A stretch of DNA of 64,000 nt, from positions 22,751,546 to 22,815,545 of the forward strand of contig OY783199.1 in the NCBI GenBank assembly GCA_963678675.1. The letters run 5' to 3'. This stretch comes from Xiphydria camelus (Eukaryota; Arthropoda; Insecta; Hymenoptera; Xiphydriidae). Every line of letters starts with the position of its first letter. Within the stretch, counting starts at the first letter, position 1. The notes under the pieces were generated by a model, which did not search any database, was not told the DNA's origin, and saw nothing but the letters and a program-made list of their open reading frames with translations. The translations under genes were made by a program, and so were the position numbers. This document shows positions 1 to 12,852 of the stretch, in pieces.

Positions 1-793
1 ATGTTAATTTACTAACTGCATCCGAAACTCAACGCTTCTAATTAAGGATGTAGGCGTTACTGTCAGGCAGTTATGGATGAAACGATGAGTCGATTCCCGA
101 CCACGAGAAGCTTTTACTACTTTTAAAGCGCATACTTTATGTGAATTAACGTAGAAAAGTTACATCTTATTGAAGAAGAGGACAGCTTAAAATTTAACAT
201 AGCTTCGGTTATTAAGCGTAATTAGTTTTCAAGATAAGTTAAATTACCCTCCTCGTCTGATCCTGGATGCGCCTAATGAAGTGTATAGGCACATTAACCG
301 CATAAATAAACTTCCTAATGATACTACGAGTCTTACCCGTGAATCGGGGGATGTGCCGAAAAGAGATACCCTTTACTACTCGCCGCACAGTGGTCGGATT
401 TCGCTTATTATATATAGGGGGTCATTTAGCTCAAAATTCAATTCTTAGAAATACGAAAGGAAATATGCCCAAGTATAGTTAAACATGTACCTATAGTTCG
501 ATTAAGTAAGGGTAGAAGAAATTCTTGGAATAGTGTGTAAACTAATGCCTCGCAAATTGAGCGCAATGATTATATTTTTCATTTGCATTCTTCTGTAGGT
601 TAGAAAAAAAATAGTACCCTATTTTTCGGGCCAGAATTGGTTTTACTTAATTGTACATCTATTTTGCTTGATAATGTGATCACCCGTAAAGTGCGTAGAT
701 GTGCGGAAGTTATTTATTTTTATTTTTTTTTTCATCGGGAATGTCGTTTTTTTCGCGAGAACAATACGCGAAAATCAGGAAGAAAAGAAAACA
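1..793. other. Intronic, nothing identified
   Basis: AT-rich sequence with no recognised coding, repeat or RNA feature. It presumably belongs to the receptor intron 3' of the exon at 1570. Confidence 0.5.
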
Positions 794-1022
794 GAAGATC
801 TTTTTCATGCTTTCTTAATTTCTTCTGATATGATTATATCGAATATAAGGCCGCTACCAAAGCGAAAACTAAAGAAATTATCTCAGGATGTAATAAATTT
901 ACTCGATGTCCCTGCAATAAGCCAAGACGTACATAGATACAGCGAATAAGGAACAAGTATCCTCACAAGATACTTCGGATAGTGACCACGATTCTCTAGA
1001 CAGTGATGACGATATTTTGTAA
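794..1022 (+). pseudogene. BESS-motif-like C-terminal gene fragment, frameshifted
   Basis: From 794 the plus strand reads EDLFHAFLISSDMII, then a basic stretch PLPKRKLKKLSQDVINLLDV. This has the spacing of a BESS motif: an acidic/aromatic start, two amphipathic helices and a Lys-rich middle. A frameshift near 930 moves the reading into an acidic Ser/Asp tail (SSQDTSDSDHDSLDSDDDIL) that stops at 1020-1022. An AATAAA signal follows at about 1034. BESS motifs end insect MADF-BESS transcription factors and some Harbinger-type accessory proteins; no MADF domain was seen upstream. The frameshift and lack of an upstream partner suggest a dead gene or transposon fragment. A spliced 3' exon is possible. 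The family call is tentative. Confidence 0.35.
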
Positions 1023-1569
1023 ACAAAACATAAAATAAAATATATCATTCAAAATATCGTTTTTTATTTATCTGTATTATATGAACATAAGAACTTTAAT
1101 AAACTTTATAGTAGAAGTGAAACTATCTAAACTGTGTAGAAAGAACCAACTAGTCGTAATATCAACAAAATTAAGTTCATTACAATGATTAACTGGAAAT
1201 GTCCTCCAAAACTGGGAAATTCGACCACTGTGCGCCGTGGATATTCCCCCGGGAAAAACTGATGCCTCGTAGCGCACGCTAGGAGCTCTTTCCCACCTTT
1301 TCCTCTCCGAATGTTCATTTCAAGCTGTCAGCTCCTGGCGGCTAGTGATCTACGTATATGCATACCTTACCTCACCGCTACTGTAAGCTGCAGCCTCCCA
1401 CAAGATGATTCGAAATTCTCGACTATAACAAGATTGGAAAGTATCGACGTACCGCAGGGAAATATGGGGACAGACATTGAAACGCACCGTCGGCCGCTCT
1501 CATCCCACGGGACAAGAAATCTCGTTGAATAGATTACACTGGGATCGGGCAGGCATCGTGCGAACTCAC

Positions 1570-1770
1570 CTTGACATTTCCGTACTTCCAAGTGAAGAGG
1601 ATGACCACCGGCAAACAAGCGATGATACAGCACTCCAAGATGAGTATCGCAGTTCTCATCAACCAGTTTAAGGACACCACGCAGGGAGATCCGTCCTCGC
1701 AAGACTCGCAACCCTCGGCGCAGGGTCGACACTCGAAAACGCCATCTGTCGCGTATTGGCTGTCCTCTCC
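1570..1770 (-). CDS. GPR158/GPR179-like orphan class C receptor, exon: Cys-rich segment and start of TM1
   Basis: This internal exon has 67 codons and is phase 0 at both ends. On the minus strand a pyrimidine tract and TACTGTAG precede it and GTGAGT follows it. It begins GEDSQYATDGVFECRPC and continues with AEGCESCEDGSPC, giving six cysteines in the CxxC..GCxxC..SPC pattern of the extracellular Cys-rich region of GPR158-like receptors. VSLNWLMRTAILILECC leads into a hydrophobic helix that ends FTWKYGNVK, which fits the first transmembrane helix. It joins in phase to the exon at 37766-37909 (…EKLML then GEDSQ). The next exon, with the rest of the seven-helix core, should lie left of the window. 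The product would be a plasma-membrane receptor. No other gene class explains the order of domains, but the exact orthologue is not settled. Confidence 0.85.
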
Positions 1771-1810
1771 CTACAGTAAAAGAGAAAGAGAGATCATTAT
1801 TGCCATTATA

Positions 1811-2135
1811 TTAGGTGTACAAATAAGGTTTAAGACACTTTTGCACGAATTCAAAATTCATGTTTGTGTGAAAAGAGTCAAATACATTTATTCATCAAAA
1901 TAATCCCCCTCTCACTTTCAATGACCTTCAGACATCTTTTAGGTAATTCACGGATGCCTTCCGCAAAGAAAGTTTCATCTTGCGAGATGAGGAAGTTATC
2001 GACCCATTTTTGGACTCCTTCAAATGTTTTGAATCGCACATCAGACAATTCGTTTTGCATTTTCCGAAACAAGTGAAAATCAGTTGGAGCTAAATCTGGC
2101 GAATACACCATGTGTGGTACGACCTCAGCAGCCAT
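1811..2135 (-). pseudogene. Mariner transposase C-terminal fragment with one terminal repeat
   Basis: Read on the minus strand, 2135 to 1878 is one open frame. It contains VYSPDLAPTDFHLFRKMQNE, the mariner block around the third catalytic Asp (YSPDLxPxDxHLF), followed by the usual C-terminal KTFEGVQKWVDNFL region. The element end at 1811 reads TTAGGTGTACAA inward and is preceded by TA, the mariner target site. The 5' two thirds of the transposase are missing, and the fragment ends at an (AT)n tract near 2135. The same 12-base terminus caps the 80-bp hairpin at 28066. Confidence 0.8.
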
Positions 2136-2731
2136 ATATATATAGATCAGATATATTCAAAAACCAATTAATTTCTCCATAATGGTACATTAATTTCACT
2201 CACACCGATCACTTAGCATATTCGTTACTGTTAGCGATCACGTTGTCATTTACATAACAAATAAATCTTTCAAACTAAAGGAATTATCCACATTTCAAAT
2301 TACTAACTGGTCACATTCTCAGTTGTTTACGTGATGTAGCTACTGGTATTGATCACACACAGCACCACCGTCAGTTCTAGGGCCGTAGACATATTAATGA
2401 GAAATATAATATAATACTGACACATAGGGACACGTGCATTGACATCGCGTTAGGACTTTTACTTGCATTGGATTCAAAGCCTAAATCGATTGTGCCAATC
2501 AATCTTCTCGTTAATATGAACTTGAAAAGGCGAAAATTTGGTATTCGTGTTAACAAAATTCGTGTTGTTTAAGTTTGAAGCGATGACATTCCTACACCCG
2601 AGATTTCAATTTTTGTTTTTGATTAATATTATCTAAGTTCGTGTTCATCACTTTTCATCAGTGCTTGGCAATGTATCATTGTGGCGACCTCGCCCGCGCA
2701 GAGCAACTTTGTCCACACTTGTTAGACTGCC

Positions 2732-2909
2732 GGCTACAATCGGCTACAATATAGGAATGGCAGTTACTGCACTCGCAATTTAGAAAATCTGTCTACGGCT
2801 ATGAATGCTACAAGCTTTGTAATATCGCCTCACGTGTCCCCCGTTCTAGGAGTTTGAATCGCGTATCCGATAGATGGAGCGTGGACTGCTGGTGTCGGGC
2901 CTTAAACGT
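2732..2909. repeat. Interspersed repeat, copy 1 (copy 2 at 59568-59750)
   Basis: About 180 bp match 59568-59750 in the same orientation. Shared stretches include GCACTCGCAATTTA, AAATCTGTCT, GAGTTTGAATCGC and GGGCCTTAA. No terminal repeats or coding sequence were found; it is an unclassified dispersed repeat. Confidence 0.7.
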
Positions 2910-5900
2910 ATACCACAGTGTGGATAACCCTAAGTCATGACTCTCTATAACTATGCTTTTATTTGAGCATGGTAGTATCAAAGTCATTCTTCTCCATACA
3001 GCCTGTACAGACTTACTGCATGACGCATAGGTTAAGTACGTGTATATGTGGAGCGGTTACAACATTATAAAGTTGTTCGTTCTAGCACGTCTTAAAATCG
3101 TAAAAGATTAACGCTATTCTACTCTTTTTTATTCTTATCATTATCACAATCTATCATACAGTGTGTATAACAAAAATGCCCTCCTTTAAAATTCTTGCCA
3201 CATATGCGGCAATATATCAGGCCACACTGGTTAATATTGTTTGTTATGCTAATAACCACAGAACAGTGTTCGCAGGACTTTATCGTCTCGCACACTGCTC
3301 TCTAACTTAATCATCGTATGACCCCCGCTTGCGGTAATTCTTTAAGCATGCCTCTCCATAAAATCAACGTCGACAGTTCGTACAATGTGTAATTGGTGTG
3401 TTCGTGTTACATGGCGGAGAGCTACACAATGGTCGCAGCGGAGCACAAAACGATGATTTTTTCTATGCGATACATATATTACACAGTTCTCTCGTAATAA
3501 GTTTGATTTCCAGCAGCAACTGTTATATTCAAAATCGGCTCGTAATGCCGTCTTACCTTATAATAAAAAATATTTCATTTCTAAATTACAATTTCCCCAA
3601 GGGAGGTAACCTCAATTTCTCTATTATAAAGAGGAATAACTTCGCATCTCCGAGACAGCGCAATGAAATACATGGAACCTTCCACGTAAAATCAACGACC
3701 GTGGAAGCCAAAGGTCTCCGATTTGCGAGATTTTTTTTTATATTATAGACTTGCATTAAAGAAAAATTCACAAAAATGTTCAGACCATTATTAGCATTTG
3801 TTTTGAAGTTATCATTTTTTGATTAATTGAGCTTGTAAAACTTTAAACGCAGATGAAAGATTTGGATTTCATTAAAACGAAACAGAGCTCAACACAAAAT
3901 TGTTCATGAAATCTTATTCATAAATCCGATTGTTAATTCACCTAAATTATTTTTTGTTTGTGGGGAGGTAATTATATAATTTTTAAAAGAGCAAGAAAAC
4001 TCACAGGTTAGATTGGATTGCTCCATTCTTTCATTTCTTTTTCAGAATTATCTTCTTTTTAACTTTCTTCTTCGCGTACTGTTTCCTCCAGTACTTTTCA
4101 CAGTTTCGCAAATCTCATTCCACCTCGGCCCTGGATGGTCCTGTCGCGTCGTGCGGAATATCAGCTCGAACGATTTCTCGCGAGACGGCGTGGTGGTGGT
4201 ATGCGCTCTCTAGCAAGATCTTCCACGATCATCTCAAAAGTCGGCACCTTATTACAACTCATGACTGACAATGAAATTGAGGTGCTTTGTTTCTCGCTTC
4301 TATATATAATGTTATAAGAAGTTGTTGACATAATAAGTACGTATCGCTTTCCAATTACCTTTGAATTTCAAATCTATATTGCTTTCTACAAATAACTTTG
4401 TATGAATCATTTTTTCACGGAATACCATTATTACTATAATTATGAGCCATAATAAGCTGAAATTTATTAAATGAAAGAAAAGTAGCACTTAAAGTAGTAT
4501 GGTCACGAATCGATTTCCAAGATTTAAATATGAAATAATTATGTATGCAAGCTAATATCAATAGAAACCTCCTGGTGCAATTTGGGGTAGATTGACCGTT
4601 TAGTATGTCTGATAAAAATTAATTACCGAGTAGAAAATAACCCAGTCTTATGGGCAAGACACGTTACTTGGGGTTTGTATGTAAAATCCAAGATTAAAAT
4701 ATAAAAATATACCAAAAAACGGGGGAAAAAAAAACAAAAATTTACACCCATTGATGAAAATTATTGACCGTTTGATACTTTAGTTATAACTAATTTCTGC
4801 TTCTCGGTGTTCGGAAATAGCGCGTCGAGTAGATGCGGCAACGTCGTGTCAGTGGAGAGGGTTTAAGCGTGCATTTCAGATCTCGTTTTCCCCACGATAC
4901 ACTCAAACGTTTGAGTGTGCCGTGGTTTTCTCTACTGGGCCACGAGCTCATTGATAATATGCGTTGCCACACATAAAAAGACGCTAGTCAAAGGAGGCAC
5001 ATTATTTGAATAATAAGTGAAAAATAATCAAAATAATCGACTAATTCTTATGGTCATAAATTTTATAATTCACAAAGAGAATTTTCAATTATAAATCATA
5101 GTTTTTTAATGACTTTTTTTACGGACACTCAACGATCACTTTGGAGAGTGACCATATATACTACTTTAAATACGATACATAGAAATAATAACCCCCGACC
5201 TATCCCGTCTCTACCATTGGTTAGCGCTATCAAACGTAAAAGTTAGAACTTTAGAAAACTCTATAGGAGTAAAACATATTTTATCGTACATGGCTAAATT
5301 TGTAATAAAGTGTCCTATATTTTCGTCCACATGACCAAATCTATATTTCGAAAAATTGAATTCAACAAAATTAGTTTTTCCTCCAAAAATACCTCTTTAT
5401 CGAATCTATTTATGGCACACTTTATTGTACTAAAAAAAACCAAATGACGTGTATTTGAACTTTTCAACTATCTCACTTCGTTTCGGAGATAGCTCAAGGG
5501 AGATCAAACTTTGGAGATCCGTTTAAACCAAAATTGGGCAGCTATAAAAAATAGGGTTTCTCTCATTTTTCGATAAACTTCAAATTTACGGAGTTTCATC
5601 AAGATCGGAGGCGGCGATCTCGAGGGGTTTCCTTATAAACTCTTTTTTCATTGATGCTGAGACGTTCCGTGCGGATGTACCAGCTGTGATGTAGGTACGC
5701 GTGTATGACAACCCGTGGAACATATCAGAATGGCAAACATCCACGTTGTGACATCACTGCGCAATGTTCGAACTACGTGACGCATCGAAAGCAGTGGTTG
5801 CTTTCGCGTTTGGTATTCCGCCACGCGGCGTCGCGTTTTACGAAGCGTCGCTTCTGGTGTTATGCGATCCTTAGATCGTCGCTCGCCACTCGACGGGAAA

Positions 5901-6277
5901 TTCGCAACGAGGTGTGTTTTATCGCAAGAACCGCGCAGTGGTTGCAACATCGTCGACGTATATCAGCGTGGCGCGTTCCATACGCTGGGGAAGTACCGCG
6001 GGAATTCTTCTGTCACTTTCATTTCACACTCGAGAAAGTCCTTTAGGAATTCCGCCGTTATCCCTTTGTCTCATCGCATGCATTTTCCGAGAACAGTCGA
6101 TCTTTGCTGAGAACAACACCGCATTTTTGATACAACGAATTTGCAACTAAGAATTAGTTTATTCGTAATTTTCAAAATATTCTGAAAATTTGTTTGATTA
6201 TAAAACAGCAGAAAAATAATATGTCCCCTCCAGGAACTGTAGAGTCTTTCACGGAAAAAAATGAAATAGAAATAAAG
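2910..6277. other. Intronic, mostly unassigned
   Basis: A possible short inverted pair (TTAAAGTAGTAT with GGTCAC near 4490 and 5155) may bound a 680-bp element. A CpG-richer block lies at 5640-6110 with overlapping open frames on both strands and no recognisable protein. Confidence 0.35.
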
Positions 6278-7430
6278 AGCATTGGGTGCCCGAATTCTGG
6301 CACTATATGATTTTTGTATGGTACTACGTACGCTTTATACGGTACTGTAATAACAACTCAAAATTGGACGCCTTTCTGCAGAAAAGATCCAACCCACACT
6401 GCTTGGTGTGAAACCGAGAAAACAACGAATACATATTATCCTTTATCAAACAGTATTAAAAAAACATACAACAGAAAAAATAATACTTCTGTGTGTTGGT
6501 TCCTTTCGGCAATATGAACTCCCTTCTGTATGTAATAAGGAACCAAGTGACAACAGACCCAATGCACTATAGTTCCTTATTGTAAAAGGGAGTCCGATTT
6601 ATTGAAATTGCTGTTGTAGGTATACAACAAAATTTATTGGTAACGAGTTTCAAATGTTGTAATACAATATCAGATTACAATATCACATTTATGTTCATTG
6701 CAATTCAAAGTCTGGAACTCCACTGAAACCATCGACATCGTCTTCCAATCCTTCTTCACCCCGTAAGGTTCTGAAAAAGTTACTTGCAATCTTGAGGTAT
6801 AAGATGCATTATTGATTTAATATCTTGCTTGCAAATATGTAAACTCCCAAATCATAGATGTTGGTTAGTTCACTGCACAGTAAATATCGCTAGAATGACA
6901 TATTTGGGCTAGATCTTTTTTGTAGATACTTTTAGGATACTTGGTGAGACAGATATCACAGTAACTAATTTTTTCTGTTGGTTGGACCTTTTCTGCAGAA
7001 AGGCGTCCACAAAATTGTGAGAAATATTGCCATACAGAATATATAGCATGTCATTCTCTGCGAATAGCAAATATTAATCTAATGTGGTATATTTTAAGAT
7101 AATTTGTGACATTTTGCAATACGGCCATCATGACATTTTGTACAGTAAAGCCATTGACATTTTTTGTAATATAGCTAATTGCCCTTTTTTATAATAACGC
7201 CATATGGCGATCTTTGCAATACAGCCATTGGCATTTATTACTGTACAGCTTTCTAAATTATCTAAAAATATGCGATATTGTATTAAAGCTTGCTGTACGC
7301 CGAGAATGAAATGTTATTCTATGTGGCAATATTTTTTATAGTTTTGAGAGTTGTCACTACAGCGCCATACAGTAAGCACATATATGGCATACGAAGGGCG
7401 TACATTACCAGAATTCGGGTATCCAGTGCT
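6278..7430. mobile_element. Fold-back element with long imperfect inverted ends
   Basis: The left end reads AGCATTGGGTGCCCGAATTC. The right end, read in reverse, is AGCACTGGATACCCGAATTC. The arms run about 90 bp inward (6278-6366 and 7342-7430) and weakly further outward. A second inverted pair lies inside (GGACGCCTTTCTGCAG near 6367 and its complement near 6990). The segment 7120-7240 is a degenerate repeat of phrases like ACAGCCATTGGCATTTTTTG. There is no transposase and no clear target duplication. Confidence 0.65.
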
Positions 7431-8330
7431 TCTCATTTCAACTTCATTTTTCTCAATATTCGTGAGAATATCGACGGTGGAATTAGTTTTTTATGTGTAA
7501 CGTCTTTACTGTTCCCCCACTCTCTTTCCCCCATAATCTACTTAAAAATATATCTTCTGCAGTGATCTAACGAAATACAACAAAAATCCCTCACAGAAAT
7601 GGCGCTTATTATGGCAGGCACTTCGCACTGTTCTGACGGTTCTATGTAATTAAGAGATTCGGTCGACTCTCGTGTTATAAGGACTAAAAGTGCCTAATAA
7701 TTTTGTTTCGTCCGGCTATCTTTTCAATCCAGCGCCCCAACCTTTCTTATTTTCGAAATTAGAACCGAATGAGCGTGGAAACAATCGTAAATCCGTTAAT
7801 ATTCGGTTATTCAATTCAGCAGTAATAATGTAGTCAGCCATTCGATTAGAGATCAATGACTCGTTGTTTCAGATGATACTTTTTCTCGATATGACTGATA
7901 TCTCAAAGTGAAATCGAAAGGGCCGATATATCTCTAAATCGCCGGAGGATTTGATATGGTAATTCGAGATGCCCCGTTAAACAATGTCCTACCGGTCGTT
8001 ACTGCCTTCCCATCGTAATCCCATGGCACAACCATAAATCATCAACTGTCATTAGTGCCGGATCCGTTTGCCCTAACTCCCTATGTCACCCTCTGTGATT
8101 TAGATTTCCAATTCAGTCGTATGGTGCGCCTACCACGTAACTTCTGGCCGAAGGGTACTATCGGGCAGGATATATGTACACATACTCGTATGTACCCGTT
8201 CGTCGAGGAGTAAGCACTCGATCCTCCTCTATTACGTGTTATCCGATCGCTTCAATAGTACCGTCTGTAATAACTCAAAACTGAGTAACTTTTCCGGAGA
8301 TAAGTTTAAAATACAATTTTGTAAAAACAT

Positions 8331-9703
8331 ACGGAGACAGTACGAGGATGGGGTACCTAGTGAACGTGCAAGTGCGAGTGAGAACACACGGTGATGGCAT
8401 AAGAGACTCTCTGCCTCGAACTTGTCCAGAAAATGGGACAGTGGCACAATTTTAGGAAAAATCATTTTTATGTAGGGTATTAAGTCTTTTTAATGGCAGT
8501 TTCTGAAAAAAAAAAACGTTATACTCATGCTCAATCGCGAGAAAAAAATTATTAAAATTATGCTAATTTGCACGCCTAAATCTCAGTCTTGACGTCATTC
8601 AGGGGCCAGTGGCGCGCAATCCGCGGAGCTGGCCCACTTGCAATGTGTGATCAGAGGTTTTCAATTACTAGTTCACTGCTGAATATCGCCAGGGCACATG
8701 TGCCTCTGACCAAACAGGCATTCAGATTCAAAACTATGATGCTACTTTTAAATTGGAAATTACATTTTTTGAACAATAAGTAGATATTAGCTCTTATGGT
8801 TATCAGGGTATCCCGGAAAATGTGGGAAATCTCCCGGATTCAGATAGAGCATGAAAAAATAAGATGACAAGTTCCTATACATTTTTTTCCTACAGGCCCT
8901 CCCTACGAAGATATTTGTCCCTGAAGGACGCCGCTGGAAATCTGTTTTTCTTGAATAACTTTCAAAGTACTTAATATAATTTTATAAAATTTGAACATGT
9001 GTGTGTGTGTGTGTTAGACGCTACTAAGGACCACTTGAAATAATATCCTTGACACATTATTAGCTTGTTTAGTTTGCCAGCGGAGGACTAAGTTTTACAA
9101 CTTAATGCCTAAATTGTTAACACCCTGTGTGATAAAGACTTAAAACAATAAAAATCATATAGCTTGAACCTTACACTAAAAAAAAGCTACTCTTTTTTAT
9201 TGTCGATAAAATGGACCGTTTTCGAGAAAAATAATAAACGATAAGTTGCAGGGCGCCTATGTTCGCATATTTATCGGTACCAAAAAATAGTTATTTTCGT
9301 TATGAGGGTGTGAAGCGCCGTTTTTAATGAGTGTGAAGTTGACGCACGAGCGAAGCTATTAAGTACTTTGAACGTTATTCAAGAGAAACAGATTTCCAGC
9401 GGCGCCCTTCAGGGACAAATATCTTCGTAGGAAAGGCTTGTAGGAAAAACATTTATAGGAACTTATCATCTTATTTTTTCATGCTTTATTTGAATCAGAG
9501 AGATTTCCCACATTTTCCGGGACACCCTATAGTATAATTAATATTTGAGGTATGAGGAAACCATTTATGGAAAAGAAAATGGGAATGGCTGACTAGTGCC
9601 ACTATCCCATTGTATGCAACAGAGAGGCTCTTATGCCGTCACCGTGTGTTCTCACTCACAGTCACAAGTTCCCTGAATACCCCATTCTCATACTGTCTCT
9701 GTA
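8331..9703. repeat. Outer inverted repeat pair around a fold-back element
   Basis: Arms of about 110 bp at 8331-8447 and 9597-9703 are inverted copies (for example GTGAGAACACACGGTGA against TCACCGTGTGTTCTCAC). They enclose the element at 8804-9529. No coding sequence was seen. It is probably an older fold-back into which the inner one inserted. Confidence 0.6.
8804..9529. mobile_element. Fold-back (MITE-like) element with ~180-bp arms
   Basis: The left end reads AGGGTATCCCGGAAAATGTG; the right end, in reverse, AGGGTGTCCCGGAAAATGTG. The arms (about 8804-8985 and 9350-9529) stay alignable through TTTGTCCCTGAAGG and beyond. The loop carries a (GT)n run at 8999-9014 and no open frame. Termini beginning AGGGTGTCC are common in IS630/Tc1-type insect elements, but the target duplication is not clean. 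Confidence 0.65.
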
Positions 9704-11083
9704 TATGATGGTCAAGAAACTATATTGACCATTTTTCAGTTACGTTATTATGGCAGCAAGTTAACGAGATATGTAGGTATATATTATACATACATACAGA
9801 ATTAGCGTGAGGTAATCTACCATACGCGATAATTATGCGAATGAGAACACCCCGATGAAATCCTGATAAACGTACGTATAAGAGCCTACTTATATTGATA
9901 CTGATATAAAAGTAACGTTTAATTAAGTCTATTAATAGAGGACGAATTTTTACAGAGATTCTTACTACATTTTTAATAAGTATTATTATGCTTTTGATCA
10001 ATCTTATGTCAAATTTAATACTAAGAAAAGTCTTTACCAATAATTCATACTGGAAATTTCTTTCGGTATACTCTTCGTCTTTCAAGTACTTTCATGTCTT
10101 CTCGGAAAATTCGATAGAGAGATTCCTATGCATTCATAGTAATTTTATCGATGTCTATGCATTCTAATGTGCCAAATGAATATAAAGCTTCAAAAATGTA
10201 TTCCATTAGTTTTAGCAAAAGTTCATAGATAACGAGATAAAAGCGTCGAAGAGAATGCCTAATATACCTACAACATCGCAGTTGTCATTCTTTGGTACCT
10301 ATCAGTTATTCGATGTGCGTATCGTCTCTCACTATGCCAGAAGCCAAACACAGTACCTAATATCCTTTCATTTTCCCTTCGATTTCTTTCTACCGTTTCA
10401 CCGACTGCTCGTTTGGTCTCCGGTCCCTGGTGTATTATATTGTTCGTATATCTGTATGCACGCAGAGGATACTATATATAGAAAACTTAATCCGGCATTA
10501 CGAGTAGTGAAATAACCCTCTCGGAAGAGAGAAGCTATTTCGGAAATTCGCGTACTCGAGAAGGAGAAGGAGAAAGGGATAATCAGCTCAAAGCACCTTC
10601 GCACTGCGTTAAATCACACACGATGTAACATATCAGATTCGACGCGGGATTCATTAATTTTGAACGGTTCGGTATTAACATCTCTTGTGTGAAATGTTTA
10701 TTTAAAAGATTCGTTCATTTGTACATATTGTTGGAAATACTCGATAATACTAAAAAAAAGGAGAAGAAGAAGAAGAAGGAGGAGGAGGAAAGTAATGAAA
10801 GAGCTGCAGATGACAAGGCATAGAAATTCAACAATACTCTCGAGAAAATATAAAATCGTCTGTATAAAAATTTACCAGAAAATTTATTTGCTGTAAATTG
10901 GAATTTATTTAAAGAACGTAAAGAATTCATCTAAAAAGAATGAATTTTGTATTATAAGCTCCCATTTTTTCTTCGAAATAACTTAATGCATAAAATCCAT
11001 ATACGCTAAACTAATTTATTTTCCACGCAATTACCATTCGAGTCATCGACAGTTACACAATTAATTATTCCATGACGATTATT
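9704..11083. other. Intronic, unassigned
   Basis: No gene recognised. A purine-rich GAA/GGA microsatellite lies at about 10757-10792. Confidence 0.4.
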
Positions 11084-11312
11084 CTAACCCCTTCAGACCT
11101 GGTGTACACGAGAATGTATATTGGATTTCAGTTATTTTATTGTAAAATGTTACGCAAAAGTACAACTTTGTACTGTTTGCACATAAATATAAGAAAATTA
11201 AAAAAATAAAGATTGCAAAAGTATGTTAAAATATAATAATACCCCAAAGGCTAAAACATCATTAACAATTTTTTTTACTCCGTGAAAAAAAAATCAGGTC
11301 TGCAGGGGCTAA
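11084..11312. mobile_element. TTAA-type MITE with CTAA target duplication
   Basis: The element body is 11088-11308 (221 bp). CCCCTTCAGACCTG at the left matches CCCCTGCAGACCTG at the right in reverse (13/14). CTAA flanks both sides, a one-base variant of TTAA. Just inside the left end is the perfect palindrome GTGTACAC (11102-11109). Just inside the right end is GATTTTTTTTT. It is non-coding and similar in size and ends to the element at 51209. Confidence 0.75.
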
Positions 11313-12218
11313 TTAAACACACCTTTTCACGTAGTATTTCTGACAGACAATTAACTCCTATACATGGGAATATGAATCTGATGGAAAACTTATTCGACCG
11401 TAAGCAGGAATTAATTTACAAAAACAAAGTTGATTCGGAATATCTAATTTATCGTTATGTGCTCTAGTTTGAATCAGAAAATACACATTTCATAATTCCG
11501 CATAGATTTTTGTCCAATATAAGAAATCCCTACTTGTGCGCTAATGATTGTCATTTGATAAATCATGTTAGTACTTTCGTATGAAAAAGATAGCGATTTA
11601 TTTTCCCTTACGACGACGTTCAAAATCGAAAGGCAGCATATTACTTTGCGCCCTCGGGACTGCCATTTCGAGCATGATGCCGCAAAAGACGCTCCCACGA
11701 TTATGCACTTCCTGCGTCAGTAGCGGCACAGTGCCAATCGGAGCGTTCACAATCGCACTTCGTAGCGTTCCGCCTGACAATGAGAGGCGACGTCGTCGAA
11801 AACGTACCAGGAAGGGAGCGCTCGTCGTATCCGTGCGCGAGCGTCTACTCCAACGATCGCTTTGTCGCGAGAAGCAGAAGGTACCTACGCAAAGCACGAT
11901 CTCGACAAAAGGTAGACGTGCTCGAATGGATCAACTGTTATAGTTATATATTCGAACGAGCTCAAGCGCGAGCTCCATCGGAGATGGTGCACAGACGTTT
12001 GAAATTTTCGAAATTCACGCATTTTTCATGCAGTACACGGTCGACTCTGACAATTGGACTTTCTTCTCGCCTCGTTATTGGCTTTACGCGTATACGAAAC
12101 GACTAGTGTCGTCTTGTAGACGATTCCCTGCGCTGCGAAAAACTTCGCGAGTAGGTACTTCTCCTTTGCGTACCCCTCTCAGGATGGATACTCTGGCATC
12201 TGCACGAGGGAAACTGTA
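11313..12218. other. CpG-rich block without recognisable gene
   Basis: 11590-12210 is GC- and CpG-rich with open frames on both strands (Arg-rich peptides), as expected from composition. No splice-bounded exon or known domain was found. Confidence 0.35.
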
Positions 12219-12850
12219 GGGTAACGCGGACCAACATTGACACTGGGTTAACATTGACACATTTTCTGAATCTTATAACTTTCTGCTAATAACTCGTATA
12301 ATACTGTTCTTGTGTCTGCCTTAATAAATACCGCATATGGACCGCCACCTGACGCCGCGCGTGAATATCAGCGCTTTCATAATGATCACCTGATTCAGTG
12401 TCGTTAAGTTTTCACGTGGGCGTGCATGTCCTATTTTCGACGAAGGAAACTTTTAGAAGTATCGTTGTACTTTAGGTCTCTTTAAAGTGGCAAAAATGTA
12501 TAAATACAATTACTCTATTATAATTTAATCTCTATACAAAATCACCTACTGATGTCAATTTTGGAATGTGATAAACAAAAATTGAGATTTTCAGCCGATT
12601 GCATGCAGTATAGACAAAAAATTTAACAGGTGTCAATCTTAAACAGAATATAGGGTAAGATTGACTTCTGACTTTATTTTTTTTTAAATCATTGTTCAAA
12701 AACGATAAGTTGTAAAATAAAATGCGTCTTATATCATATGAAGAGAGAGTCAGGCTTGCTTATGCATACATTATCAAATCTGATAACTTCAGTTTGCAAT
12801 ATATTTTAGACCAGTAAGTAAAGTGGTGTCAATGGTTGCCCCTTTTACCT
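12219..12850. mobile_element. TA-flanked non-autonomous element with internal ATTGACAC motifs
   Basis: The left terminus is GGGTAACGCGGACCAACATT; the right, in reverse, is AGGTAAAAGGGGCAACCATT. Both continue into GACAC (18 of 25 bases match). TA flanks each end (12217-12218, 12851-12852). The motif ATTGACAC or its complement recurs inside (about 12236, 12253, 12555, 12627 and 12826). It has no open frame. Confidence 0.6.
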
Positions 12851-12852
12851 TA

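Noticed and set aside
4490..5173. Possible element with TTAAAGTAGTAT…GGTCAC inverted ends
   Set aside because: The match is about 18 bases with a 4-base gap and no target duplication; too weak to call.
5648..6110. Overlapping 80-113-codon open frames in a CpG-richer block
   Set aside because: Frames are open on both strands at once, with Arg/Ser-rich peptides and no splice-bounded exon or domain. This is the effect of base composition.
11581..12219. Open frames up to 120 codons on both strands
   Set aside because: Same pattern: CpG-rich sequence, no conserved motif, no convincing start context or splice sites.
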